Shown piece after piece: positions 8,496-16,652 of a stretch of 44,095 bases of DNA. Source of the DNA: a bacterium (GTDB lineage: Bacteria; Verrucomicrobiota; Verrucomicrobiia; Opitutales; Opitutaceae); NCBI GenBank assembly GCA_021782105.1, contig JAJXVO010000002.1, positions 1 through 44,095 of the forward strand, read 5' to 3'. Within the stretch, counting starts at the first letter, position 1; each line of letters opens with the position of its first letter. A program made the position numbers and the translations under genes. Below the pieces are notes generated by a model, which saw only the letters and a list, made by a program, of their open reading frames with translations, did no database searches and had not been told where the DNA came from.

Positions 8496-8523
8496 GACTT
8501 TTAGGCACTTCGGCCAAAAAGTC
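8496..8523. other. 28-nt imperfect stem-loop upstream of the polysaccharide operon
   Basis: Arms GACTTTT and AAAAGTC enclose inner arms GGC and GCC with one A/A mismatch between them and a six-base loop ACTTCG. It lies ~100 nt past the stop of the DJ-1-like gene and ~30 nt upstream (minus strand) of the palindrome. It could end transcripts from the DJ-1-like gene or be a binding site; no clear U-tract follows on the minus strand. Confidence 0.45.
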
Positions 8524-8620
8524 TCCGAGCTGAAGCAACAACTGCCTAGTCAAGTGATAACTTATTGCGAGGCAGAAAAATAGGGTCATCGCGGGTCGGG
8601 GAGGGTGGCAGCGTGGCGGG

Positions 8621-9160
8621 TCAGAACGCGATCGACGATGCGATTTCGTTGGATTTTTCGGGTGAGAAGAGGCGTTTGACGATTTCGAGTCCGAAGTCGA
8701 TCGATGTGGCGGCGCCTCGGGAGGTGATCAGGTGCCCGTCAGTGACGACTCGCTCGTTGCCGAGAATGGCGGTGAGTTCTTGTGCGACGGAAGGGTGGGC
8801 GGTGTAACGTTTCCCCCGAAGGAGGCCGGCGTCGTGGAGCACGGTGGGAGCTGCGCAGATGGCGGCGATCCAGGATTTCGCGGCGGCGTGGCGGAGTAGG
8901 AGCTCGCGGATTCGAGGGTCGGCACGGAGATGGCGAACGCCGGGACCGCCGGGCAGGAAGATGCAATCGAAGGACGCGGTCAGGCAGTTTTCGAGAGGCG
9001 TGTCCGCGCGAACGATGATGCCGCTGCGACTTTTGACGAGGAGGTCGGGGCCGAGTGAAGCGAGGATGACATCGGCCCCGGCGCGTCGGAGGAGGTCGAC
9101 GGGGGCGATGGCCTCGGTTTCCTCAAAGCCTGTGGCGAGAATTGCGAGTACGGACGGCAT
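8621..9160 (-). CDS. DJ-1/PfpI family protein
   Basis: 179 residues, the normal size for a DJ-1 domain. It begins MPSVLAILATGFEETEA; the FEETE acid corresponds to the glutamate that lowers the pKa of the active cysteine. The nucleophile elbow is IAAICAAPTVLHDAG with Cys102, followed by RYTAHPS (His122). Close relatives include YajL/ThiJ-type proteins, with reported covalent-chaperone, glyoxalase III or deglycase activities; which applies here cannot be decided. The ATG at 9160 sits at the family's usual start; the frame stays open upstream, but that would run into the divergent SDR gene. Start codons of the two divergent genes are only 17 nt apart. Confidence 0.88.
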   Translation of the reverse strand: MPSVLAILATGFEETEAIAPVDLLRRAGADVILASLGPDLLVKSRSGIIVRADTPLENCLTASFDCIFLPGGPGVRHLRADPRIRELLLRHAAAKSWIAAICAAPTVLHDAGLLRGKRYTAHPSVAQELTAILGNERVVTDGHLITSRGAATSIDFGLEIVKRLFSPEKSNEIASSIAF

Positions 9161-9177
9161 GTGCTCACACTGTTCCC

Positions 9178-10101
9178 ATGGCAAACGCCCTGCACCACAA
9201 TTTTTCAGGTTGGAGGGTGGTGGTGTTCGGCGCGGGTTATGTCGGCTCGGAGGTGGTCCGTGCGGCCGCGGCGGGCGGCGCAAGCGTGTGTGCCCTGACG
9301 CGCAATCCCGCGGTGGCCGGGCAGCTCGCGTCGCAGGGAGTGCAGGTGCATGTCGGAAACCTGGCCGGGGACGACTGGCACGGCGCATTCGATGGGGACT
9401 TCGACCTGGTGGTTGATTGCGTGGGGGCAGGAGGGTCCGGAATCGAAGGCTATCGCGAGAGCTACCTTCTCGGCATGCATTCGATCCTGAGATGGTGCGC
9501 GGGGCGAGGGGTGGGGACCTTGGTTTACACCAGCAGCACGTCGGTCTATGCGCAGGGAGACGGGGCCCGGATCGACGAGCATGCGGAAGCTTCAGGACGG
9601 AGTCCCCAGTCGCAGGTGCTGGTGGCGACGGAGGAGGCGCTCCTGAGCACGGAGGTCGCGCGGCGGCGGGTGGTGCTGCGACTGGCGGGGATTTATGGGC
9701 CCGCCAGGCATCATCTGCTCGACTTGGTGCGAAGTGGAGCGACGGAGGTGGCGGGCGTGCCGGGACAACACCTTAACGTGATTCACAGGGACGATGTAGT
9801 CGGGGCGATCATGGCCGTGGCGCGGGCGGGAGAACTGCCGGCGACCGCGGTCTTCAATGTCTGCGACGACGGCGAGGCGACGAGGGGCGAGATTCTCGGC
9901 TGGCTATGCGGCGAACTCGGGCGTCCGGCGTTGAGATTCGCCGGGGTGGCGCCGGAGGGAGGACGCGCGCCCGTGCCGGACCGCATCATCTCAAACGCGT
10001 GGATCAAACAAAGCCTCGGATGGAGGCCCGGGTATCGCAGTTTCCGCGACGGTTATGCGGGCCTTCTCGGCTCCCCGGAGGACCGGGGAGCGCGGAAGTA
10101 G
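9178..10101 (+). CDS. Atypical NAD-dependent epimerase/dehydratase-like SDR
   Basis: A 307-residue Rossmann protein starting MANALHHNFSGWRVVVFGAGYVGSE; the GxGxxG loop binds NAD(P). The active-site strand reads YTSSTSVYAQGDGARIDEHAE, as in extended SDRs, but the usual YxxxK is not present about 25 residues on, where VLVATEEALL occurs. That matches the YeeZ-like atypical SDR group, whose reactions are mostly unknown. LRLAGIYGPARH and VIHRDDVVGAI are the usual family features. The ATG at 9178 is at the edge of the fold; 12 extra upstream residues are possible. A GC-rich hairpin lies across its 3' end and the gene converges on typA 15 nt away. Confidence 0.85.
   Translation: MANALHHNFSGWRVVVFGAGYVGSEVVRAAAAGGASVCALTRNPAVAGQLASQGVQVHVGNLAGDDWHGAFDGDFDLVVDCVGAGGSGIEGYRESYLLGMHSILRWCAGRGVGTLVYTSSTSVYAQGDGARIDEHAEASGRSPQSQVLVATEEALLSTEVARRRVVLRLAGIYGPARHHLLDLVRSGATEVAGVPGQHLNVIHRDDVVGAIMAVARAGELPATAVFNVCDDGEATRGEILGWLCGELGRPALRFAGVAPEGGRAPVPDRIISNAWIKQSLGWRPGYRSFRDGYAGLLGSPEDRGARK
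10070..10091. other. GC-rich hairpin at the 3' end of the SDR gene
   Basis: Perfect 9-bp arms GCTCCCCGG and CCGGGGAGC with loop AGGA lie inside the last codons of the SDR gene, between two convergent genes. There is no T-tract on either side, so it is a weak candidate for a transcript end or stabiliser. Confidence 0.4.
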
Positions 10102-10116
10102 GGGCGGGGAGCGGGC

Positions 10117-11943
10117 TCAGTCGGAGTTGCGTTCGGCGCGCTCGACCTTGCGGCGTTCGACCTGGCTGAGAATCTTCTTGCGAAGACGCAGGGATTTCGG
10201 GGTGGCCTCGACGTATTCGTCGGGGGCGATGTATTCGATGGAACGCTCGAGCGAGAATTTGACGGGCGGCGACAGCTGGATGCCCTTGCCTTCTCCCTGG
10301 GAGCGGAAGTTGGTGAGTTGCTTGGCGCGGACTGCGTTGACGGGGATATCCTCGTTGCGCGGGTTTTCGCCGACGATCATGCCCTCGTAGACATCCTCGC
10401 CGGGGCCGACCAGGAGCTTGCCGCGTTCCTGAATGCCAGCGAGCGCGTAGGCGGTGGTGGTGCCGCTCTCGGTCGCGAGGAGGGTGCCGGTGAGGCGGGT
10501 GATGAGTTCTCCGGCCCAGGGGCCGTATTCCTTGAAAAGATGCGACATGACGCCGCGACCGCTCGAGGCATTGACGAGATCGATCTCGAAGCCGATGAGG
10601 CCGCGGGTGGTGATGGCGGCCTCGATCGTGGTCCCGTGCGGGTGCTTCTCCATGTTCGTGAGCTGCCCCTTGCGGTTGGCGAGGTTTTGCATCACCGAGC
10701 CGACACATTCCTCGGGCACCTCGACCCAGAGGGTTTCGTAGGGCTCGAGCACATGGCCTTCGGCATCCTTTTGGGTGATGACCTGCGGGCGGGAGACGAG
10801 AATCTCGAACCCTTCGCGGCGCATCGTTTCGACGAGAACGGCGATCTGCATGGCGCCGCGGGCCTTGAGATTGAAGACGCCGGCCTTGTCGGTGTCTTCG
10901 ACCGAGATGGAGACGTTGGTCTTGATCTCGCGGTAGAGCCGTTCGCGCAGCTGGCGGGAGGTGACGAACTTGCCTTCGCGTCCGGCGAGCGGGCCATCGT
11001 TGACGCAAAACTGCATCTCCAGGGTGGGCGGATCGATCTGCGTGAAGGGCAGGGGGTGATCGCTCTCGTTGGTCGTAATGGTGTCGCCAATGTCGACGTC
11101 GTCGAAACCGGAGATGCCGACGATGTTGCCGGCGATGCCGGTCGCTGACTCGCTGGTGCCGAGACCGGAGTACTCGAAGACCTTGGTGATCTTGCAGCGG
11201 GCCTTGGAGCCGCCCGTGTGACGGAGGACCCAGACGGTGTCGCCGACCTTGACTTCGCCGCCGAGGATCTTGCCGACAGCGATACGGCCCACGTAGTCGT
11301 TCCAGTCGATATTGGACACGAGCATGTGGAAGTGGGAGTCGGGCCTGGCAAAGGGAGGCGGGACGTGGTCGAGGATCTCCTCGAAAAGGGGCGCCATGTT
11401 CTTCCTCTCGTCGCCGAGATTGCGCATCATATAGCCGTCTCTGCCGGACCCGAAGACGACCGGGGCGTCGAACTGCTCCTCGGTGGCGTTCAACTCAAGC
11501 AGCAACTCGAGCACCTTTTCGTGGGCGCGGTGGGGATCGGCGTTTTCGCGATCGATCTTGTTGATGACGATCACGACCTTGAGGCCGTGTTGGAGCGCCT
11601 TGCGGAGCACGAAACGGGTCTGGGCCTGGGGGCCGTCGTAGGCATCGACCACGAGCAGAACGCCGTCGACCATGCGCAGCGCGCGTTCGACCTCGCCGCC
11701 GAAGTCGGCGTGTCCGGGGGTGTCGACGATGTTGATCGTCTTGTCCAGCCAGTGGACGGCCGTGTTCTTGGCCTTGATCGTGATGCCCTTCTCTCGCTCG
11801 AGGTCCATGGAATCCATGGCCCGCTCCTCGACGTGCTGGTTGGCGCGGAAGATACCGCCCTCCTTGAGAAGTTGGTCGACCAGCGTCGTCTTTCCATGGT
11901 CGACGTGGGCAATAATGGCGATGTTTCGGATGTTCTGGTTCAT
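10117..11943 (-). CDS. typA: [13 protein letters not shown] GTPase TypA/BipA
   Basis: 608 residues, the standard TypA length. It starts [26 protein letters not shown]. The G1 loop AHVDHGKTT, the switch I region ending in GITIKAKN, the G3 motif [14 protein letters not shown] and the G4 motif [10 protein letters not shown] are intact. After the EF-G-like domains comes the TypA-specific C-terminal part with [18 protein letters not shown] and [19 protein letters not shown]. TypA binds the 70S ribosome and acts in 50S assembly, cold and stress adaptation. The ATG at 11943 was chosen because the conserved N-terminus begins there; nine upstream residues in frame are not conserved-looking. It is divergent from the symporter gene with 242 nt between. 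Confidence 0.97.
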   Translation of the reverse strand: MNQNIRNIAIIAHVDHGKTTLVDQLLKEGGIFRANQHVEERAMDSMDLEREKGITIKAKNTAVHWLDKTINIVDTPGHADFGGEVERALRMVDGVLLVVDAYDGPQAQTRFVLRKALQHGLKVVIVINKIDRENADPHRAHEKVLELLLELNATEEQFDAPVVFGSGRDGYMMRNLGDERKNMAPLFEEILDHVPPPFARPDSHFHMLVSNIDWNDYVGRIAVGKILGGEVKVGDTVWVLRHTGGSKARCKITKVFEYSGLGTSESATGIAGNIVGISGFDDVDIGDTITTNESDHPLPFTQIDPPTLEMQFCVNDGPLAGREGKFVTSRQLRERLYREIKTNVSISVEDTDKAGVFNLKARGAMQIAVLVETMRREGFEILVSRPQVITQKDAEGHVLEPYETLWVEVPEECVGSVMQNLANRKGQLTNMEKHPHGTTIEAAITTRGLIGFEIDLVNASSGRGVMSHLFKEYGPWAGELITRLTGTLLATESGTTTAYALAGIQERGKLLVGPGEDVYEGMIVGENPRNEDIPVNAVRAKQLTNFRSQGEGKGIQLSPPVKFSLERSIEYIAPDEYVEATPKSLRLRKKILSQVERRKVERAERNSD

Positions 11944-12185
11944 GGCACTTGCGCGTAATGTGTCGGACAAAGCCTACCAACGTGCGGAGCGCCTCCGTCA
12001 AATGCAAGGAGGAAGGAAGCGGCGTAATCCAAACGTTGCGAAGGCGCATAAGGGGATCTCATCCCGTGGCTAATGGGGCCGATTTTGCGTCCCGCCTTCA
12101 AAAAAGTCTTCTCGACGGATGGACTACGGCTTACAAGCGGCTCCGCCATTTCCCCCCTGTTAACCTGCTAACCCCTCGTTTCTGT

Positions 12186-14126
12186 ATGGAAAGCATCCAA
12201 CTCGGATGGATCGACTATGCGATCCTCCTCTCGTACACCGCCTTCGTGATCGGCATCGGCTTTGCGCTGAAACGATACATGAAAAGTTCGTCCGACTACC
12301 TGATGTCGGGCCGTTCGATTCCCGCCTGGGTTACCGGACTCGCTTTCATCTCCGCGAATCTCGGAGCGCTCGAATTGGTGGGCATGACCGCCAGCGGCGC
12401 CAAATACGGCATTGCGACCTGCCATTTTTACTGGGTGGGCGCCATCCCCGCGATGATCTTCCTCGCGGTGTTCATGATGCCGTTTTACTACGGCTCGCGC
12501 GCCCGGTCGGTGCCGGAATACCTGAAGCTCCGCTTCGACGAACGCACCAGGTGCTTCAATTCGCTGACGTTCGCGGTGATGACGGTCTTCGCGTCCGGCA
12601 TCTCGATGAACGCCCTGGCAAAACTGCTGCATCTGCTGCTTGGCTGGGACTATAACCTCAGCCTTTGGATCTGCTCTGTGGTGGTGCTTCTGTATGTGCT
12701 CAAGGGAGGACTCACCTCCGCCATTTACACGGAGGTGCTTCAATTCTTCATGATCGTTCTGGGTTTTGCCCCGGTGGTGTACCTGGGCCTGAAGGACGTG
12801 GGCGGCTGGGAGGCCCTGAAGGTCAAGCTCGCGATCGTGGCCGCGCATCCGGCCTCGCTCGGGCTGGTGACCGACGTTCACAAGACCTTTGCGAGCAACG
12901 CGTGGACGAGCGCTTGGAAGCCGCTTTTGGGCGGTGCCTCCGCCAATCCGATGGGCGTTGACTGGTTCGCGATGATCTTTGGCTTGGGCTTCGTGCTCTC
13001 CTTCGGTTACTGGTGCACCAACTTCCTGGTGGTTCAGCGCGCCATGGCCGCCAAGAACATGAGCGCGGCCCGCCGAACGCCGATCATTGCGGCGATTCCG
13101 AAGATGATCTTCCCGATCCTCGTCATTCTGCCCGGTATGATCGCGATCGGTCTGGCTGTGACTCCCAGCGAGCACTACCGCCTCCCTCCCGCCCGCGTCG
13201 CAGACAGCTTGCTCGCCAAAGCCGTGCAGGTGGTGCGCCATGCCCCGGCCAACGACCCTGCACTGGTGCAGGAAGTCGCAGCAGCCACGGGCAAACGGAT
13301 GATTCCCGCGAGCGTCGAGGCCCTCGGCGGCGGTGCCGCCGCTTCGCTCACCGACACGCAGCTGTCGTCCCGCATCCAGGATGCCGTGGCCGAGAATGAC
13401 TACGACGGCGTCATCCTTTCGCTCGTAAAGAAATACTGCCCGACGGGCCTGCTCGGGCTTGCCCTGACGGCTCTGCTCGCCTCCTTCATGTCGGGCATGG
13501 CGGGCAACGTGACGGCGTTCAACACCGTCTGGACCTACGATCTTTACCAAGCCTATCTGGCACCCAACAAGAGCGACGAACACTACATGTGGATGGCTCG
13601 CTCGGTGACGGTCGTCGGTATCCTGCTGAGCATCGCCGCGGCGTATTTTGCTAGCCGCTACAACAATGCCATGGACGTGATCCAGCTGGTGTTTGGCTTC
13701 GTGAACGCCCCGTTGTTCGCGACGTTCCTGCTGGGCATGTTCTGGAAGCGCGCCACCTCGCACGGCGCCTTCTTTGGCCTTATCGCGGGCACGGGCACGT
13801 CGGCCCTGTTCCACGCTCTCACGATCTCGGCGGGCAATGCTCCCGGAATCAAGGGCGGCTACCTCCACATCCTCTACACATTCCCCAGCGAGATGGCCCA
13901 GAACTTCTGGCTGGCGACGTTCGCGTTTGGTGTGTGCTTCGTGCTGACGCTGGGCATTTCGCTTTCGACGTCGAGGACCAAGACCGACGACGAGCTCAAG
14001 GGGCTTGTCTACTCCCTCACTCCGAAAATCAAGGAGGACGAGTCGACGGCCTGGTACATGCGTCCCGCGATCGCCGGGTCCCTGCTGCTGGTGTGCTGCG
14101 TGATCATCAACCTCATCTTCTGGTAA
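12186..14126 (+). CDS. Sodium:solute symporter (SSS family)
   Basis: 646 residues with 13 or more hydrophobic segments. The N-terminal MESIQLGWIDYAILLSYTAF and LMSGRSIPAWVTGLAFIS, and SANLGALELVGMTASGAKYG, are typical of SGLT/SSS sodium-coupled transporters; LLASFMSGMAGNVTAFNTVW carries the conserved helix near the Na2 site. Between about residues 326 and 417 is a ~90-residue hydrophilic insertion with little resemblance to standard SSS loops. The substrate could be a sugar, sialic acid, amino acid or similar; the sequence does not decide. Start ATG at 12186 is the last Met before the first membrane segment. A small membrane protein follows after 21 nt, and a terminator after that. Confidence 0.9.
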   Translation: MESIQLGWIDYAILLSYTAFVIGIGFALKRYMKSSSDYLMSGRSIPAWVTGLAFISANLGALELVGMTASGAKYGIATCHFYWVGAIPAMIFLAVFMMPFYYGSRARSVPEYLKLRFDERTRCFNSLTFAVMTVFASGISMNALAKLLHLLLGWDYNLSLWICSVVVLLYVLKGGLTSAIYTEVLQFFMIVLGFAPVVYLGLKDVGGWEALKVKLAIVAAHPASLGLVTDVHKTFASNAWTSAWKPLLGGASANPMGVDWFAMIFGLGFVLSFGYWCTNFLVVQRAMAAKNMSAARRTPIIAAIPKMIFPILVILPGMIAIGLAVTPSEHYRLPPARVADSLLAKAVQVVRHAPANDPALVQEVAAATGKRMIPASVEALGGGAAASLTDTQLSSRIQDAVAENDYDGVILSLVKKYCPTGLLGLALTALLASFMSGMAGNVTAFNTVWTYDLYQAYLAPNKSDEHYMWMARSVTVVGILLSIAAAYFASRYNNAMDVIQLVFGFVNAPLFATFLLGMFWKRATSHGAFFGLIAGTGTSALFHALTISAGNAPGIKGGYLHILYTFPSEMAQNFWLATFAFGVCFVLTLGISLSTSRTKTDDELKGLVYSLTPKIKEDESTAWYMRPAIAGSLLLVCCVIINLIFW

Positions 14127-14147
14127 CCCTCCAACTCTTCTCATTCC

Positions 14148-14363
14148 ATGGGTCTCGATATTCGTTATCCGATCGGTTACATGTTCTCCCTCGTCGGAGT
14201 CCTGCTGGTGATTGCCAGTTTCACCGACGATCCCGCCCAGCTTCATCGCTCCTTGGGCATCAACATCAACCTCATCTGGGGCGTGTTTCTCGTCCTGTTT
14301 GGGCTCTGCATGCTGCTCATGGCCTGGCGCGCCAAGAAGGCGGAAAAGGCTGCGCGCAAGTAA
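14148..14363 (+). CDS. Small two-helix membrane protein downstream of symporter
   Basis: 71 residues beginning MGLDIRYPIGYMFSLVGVLL. There are two hydrophobic helices (about residues 10-25 and 42-60) joined by a short hydrophilic link with TDDPAQLHRSLGININ, and a lysine/arginine-rich tail (RAKKAEKAARK), which by the positive-inside rule should be cytoplasmic. The gene starts 21 nt after the symporter stop and is followed by a strong terminator, so both are probably on one transcript. Small partner proteins of SSS transporters are known (YhdT beside PanF, DUF4212 proteins), so an accessory subunit is plausible. I do not recognise this family by name. Confidence 0.75.
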   Translation: MGLDIRYPIGYMFSLVGVLLVIASFTDDPAQLHRSLGININLIWGVFLVLFGLCMLLMAWRAKKAEKAARK

Positions 14364-14386
14364 GCGCGGCCGAACGTTTGTTTCTC

Positions 14387-14418
14387 AGACCCGCCGGCAT
14401 TGTCCGGCGGGTCTTTTT
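14387..14418 (+). terminator. Rho-independent terminator after the symporter pair
   Basis: Perfect 11-bp stem, AGACCCGCCGG pairing with CCGGCGGGTCT, six-base loop CATTGT, and a run of T at 14414-14418. It ends the symporter/small-protein transcript 24 nt after the last stop. Confidence 0.9.
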
Positions 14419-14460
14419 GTAGCGATCGACCGGGCGCTCCGAAGTGCTGCGGACCGCGGG

Positions 14461-15741
14461 CTAGACTTCCTTGGGAATCCCGGCGGTCAGCACTTCTGGG
14501 TCTCCTGCGGTGACGAGCACGTCATCCTCGATGCGGACGCCGCCGACGTGTTTGAACTGATCGACACGAGCCCAGTCGACGCAGTCGGCGAAGCGGGTCC
14601 TGCGACGGGGATCGTCGAGGAGAGGGGGGATGAAATAGAGGCCCGGCTCCACGGTGACGACATAGTGTTGTTCCAGCGGTAGGTCCATGCGCAGGGTGCG
14701 CAGGCTCGGGCGCGGGTCGGGTTTGCGTCCGGGCTGCAGCCCGCTGGCGTCTCGGACGCCGAGACCGACCATGTGGCCGAGACCGTGGGGAAAGAACAGG
14801 GCGTGCGCCTCCTGCTCGACTAGGGACTGAGCCTTCCCCCGGAGAATACCCATCGAGATAAGGCCCTCGGTCAGATCGACGGCGCAAGCCAGATGAATGT
14901 CCTTCCATTCGCGACCGGATCTGCAGCGTGCGATCGCCTGGCGTTGGGCGCTCAGAACGGCACCATGAAGGTCGCGCTGAAAGGGGGAGGGGGCGCCTCC
15001 GGCGACATAGGTGCGGGTGACGTCGGCTGTGTAGCGTCCCACCTGGGCTCCGGCATCGATCAGCACGAAATCGCCCTGAGCGATGATCCTGCTTGTGGGG
15101 GAAAAGTGTAGCACGGAGGAATGGGGGCCCGCGCCGACGATCGTGGAGAACCCGGTCCGGTCCGCACCGCCGCGAAAGAAACCCGTCTCGAGTTCGATTT
15201 GGACCTGGCGCTCGGTCGCTCCCGGCCGGATGGCTTCGGCGGCTGCGGCAAAGCCGGTGGCGGTGGCGGCAGACGCGCGACCGAGAAGGGCGAGTTCGTG
15301 ACCGTCCTTCCCCCTGCGGGCATGGGTCAGCGCGTTGCGCACGCGAGCGCGCAGCCCTTCGTCGAAGGAAATCCCCGGCTCGGGGCATCCCAACATCGCG
15401 ACAGGCCGGCCGCGGCGAAGGGCCAACCAGTTGGGAAACTCCGAGCGAAACCTGCCCTCGGTCGGTTGGCGCCCCTCCCAGATTCGCTCGTCCTCTGTGA
15501 CTTCCGGCACAAAATTGACCCAACGCCCGTCGACAGGCGCCTTGGGATCGAACGCGACGATGCCTCCGATGCATTCGTTTCCGGCGAGGTAGGCGTACTC
15601 CGCGTGTGCAAAGAATGGGTAAGTCTGATCGCTGTTTTCCGGCAGGGGAAGGGGGCTGCCTGCACCCACCAACAGCAATTCGTCGCGTAGCTTGAGGGCG
15701 CCGGCGATGCGTTCCCGGCGCGCGCGGAGGAAATCATCCAT
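14461..15741 (-). CDS. pepP: Xaa-Pro aminopeptidase (M24B, PepP-like)
   Basis: 426 residues, matching aminopeptidase P. The N-terminal domain (AMP_N) includes FFAHAEYAYLAGNE. The pita-bread catalytic domain shows the dimetal ligands in order: LIDAGAQVGRYTADVTRTY with two Asp, FFPHGLGHMVGLGVRD with His, VTVEPGLYFIPP with Glu and GGVRIEDDVLVT with Glu. It should remove N-terminal residues that precede proline, in the cytosol. It starts at 15741, MDDFLRARRERIAGALK. It faces the symporter terminator at its 3' end; upstream lies uspA in the same direction, separated by a terminator, so it probably has its own promoter in 15742-15781. Confidence 0.92.
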   Translation of the reverse strand: MDDFLRARRERIAGALKLRDELLLVGAGSPLPLPENSDQTYPFFAHAEYAYLAGNECIGGIVAFDPKAPVDGRWVNFVPEVTEDERIWEGRQPTEGRFRSEFPNWLALRRGRPVAMLGCPEPGISFDEGLRARVRNALTHARRGKDGHELALLGRASAATATGFAAAAEAIRPGATERQVQIELETGFFRGGADRTGFSTIVGAGPHSSVLHFSPTSRIIAQGDFVLIDAGAQVGRYTADVTRTYVAGGAPSPFQRDLHGAVLSAQRQAIARCRSGREWKDIHLACAVDLTEGLISMGILRGKAQSLVEQEAHALFFPHGLGHMVGLGVRDASGLQPGRKPDPRPSLRTLRMDLPLEQHYVVTVEPGLYFIPPLLDDPRRRTRFADCVDWARVDQFKHVGGVRIEDDVLVTAGDPEVLTAGIPKEV

Positions 15742-15781
15742 GCCGCTTGAATGTCGGAGCGCGCGGTCCCTTGAAAGCGAA

Positions 15782-15807
15782 AAGGCGCGGCGTTTCCGCC
15801 GCGCCTT
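15782..15807 (-). terminator. Rho-independent terminator of the universal stress gene
   Basis: An 11-bp perfect stem (plus-strand arms AAGGCGCGGCG and CGCCGCGCCTT, loop TTTC). Read on the minus strand it ends in TTTTC and stands 44 nt after the usp stop. Confidence 0.85.
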
Positions 15808-15851
15808 CCGTCTGCTCTATCCCCAGAGCAGACGTCCCACTCACTTTTTCG

Positions 15852-16307
15852 CTATTTTCTTTGCGGTTTCTTTTCCTCGGCGGGCACGATAACGACTGGA
15901 CACTTCGCCTTTTTAAGGACGCCGTGCGTCGTTGTGCCGACGAGTAAATCATAAAGCGGAGTATGGCCATGGGAGCCCATCACGATGTAGTCCACGTTCA
16001 GATGCTGGGCTTGGTCGAGGATGAGCGGCGCGGGGGCGCCGGTGAGCTGGACGGTTTCGATGACGACACCGTCGGTGCGATATTTCTCGCGGAAGTTCGC
16101 GAGTTGCGTGCTTGCGGTCTTTTCGCTCACGGCCACCAATTCCTCCAGGTTTTCTATCGCTATGCCGTAGTCGCTTGTAATGACGGGCGGCTGGACGACA
16201 TGGAGAAAAACAAGCTTACCACTCAGGCCCTTGGCCAGCGCGGCCGCCGCTTCGCAAACGGAGGCCGTCGTCGCCGACAGATCTATGGGGACTAAGATCG
16301 TCTTCAT
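15852..16307 (-). CDS. Universal stress protein, UspA family
   Basis: A single Usp domain of 151 residues. It begins MKTILVPIDLSATTASVCEAA (the VPiDlS strand) and ends with VDYIVMGSHGHTPLYDLLVGTTTHGVLKKAKCPVVIVP, where the G-x2-G-x9-G-type loop (GSHGHTPLYDLLVGTTT) marks the ATP-binding subgroup. It carries a lysine-rich tail EEKKPQRK. The role is stress endurance; nothing here tells the signal. It is a monocistronic gene with a terminator behind it and 345 nt of intergenic DNA in front, shared with the divergent porin gene. Confidence 0.93.
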   Translation of the reverse strand: MKTILVPIDLSATTASVCEAAAALAKGLSGKLVFLHVVQPPVITSDYGIAIENLEELVAVSEKTASTQLANFREKYRTDGVVIETVQLTGAPAPLILDQAQHLNVDYIVMGSHGHTPLYDLLVGTTTHGVLKKAKCPVVIVPAEEKKPQRK

Positions 16308-16652
16308 GGTTTTTTGAGGATAGCCCAGTTAGGCCGGGCTCGCTAGGCAAATCTTGGCAAGCCTTAGTCTCATTTTGGCGGTAATTGGATACGTTGTTCG
16401 GGCGAGCCAAATGGCTCGGGATCACGAGGGAGAAAGACGCCTGCGGCCCTCATCTTTGCCGTCACGTAACAGACGCGCCACGGGATTGTAACAATTGGCT
16501 GGCAGTCTCCCGCCGCACTTCAGGGGACCTGTTCCGTGAAGTGCGAATCACCAACCTAACACCCGGGGCCTCGCGGCTGTTCCCAAAGGCAATTCGTGCC
16601 CGAGGACGCTGCTGTGGCATCGGTAGGCTGACCAAAACAACGACGAAAAACC
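16308..16652. promoter_or_regulatory. Divergent intergenic region between usp and porin genes
   Basis: 345 nt with no credible gene. It must hold both divergent promoters, but I cannot place good -35/-10 pairs. Two GTAACA motifs at 16466-16471 and 16488-16493 are spaced exactly 22 bp (two helical turns), which could be a regulator site upstream of the porin. The 60 nt before the porin ATG lack a Shine-Dalgarno sequence. Confidence 0.4.

Noticed and set aside
12168-14246. 692-residue minus-strand open frame over the symporter
   Set aside because: Rich in His/Arg/Glu with no domain; it mirrors the high-GC codon positions of a clear membrane protein on the other strand.
16300-16400. Sigma-54 (-24/-12) promoter for usp
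   Set aside because: GG and GC elements are present near GGCTTGCCAAGATTTGC but not with the required 10-nt spacing.
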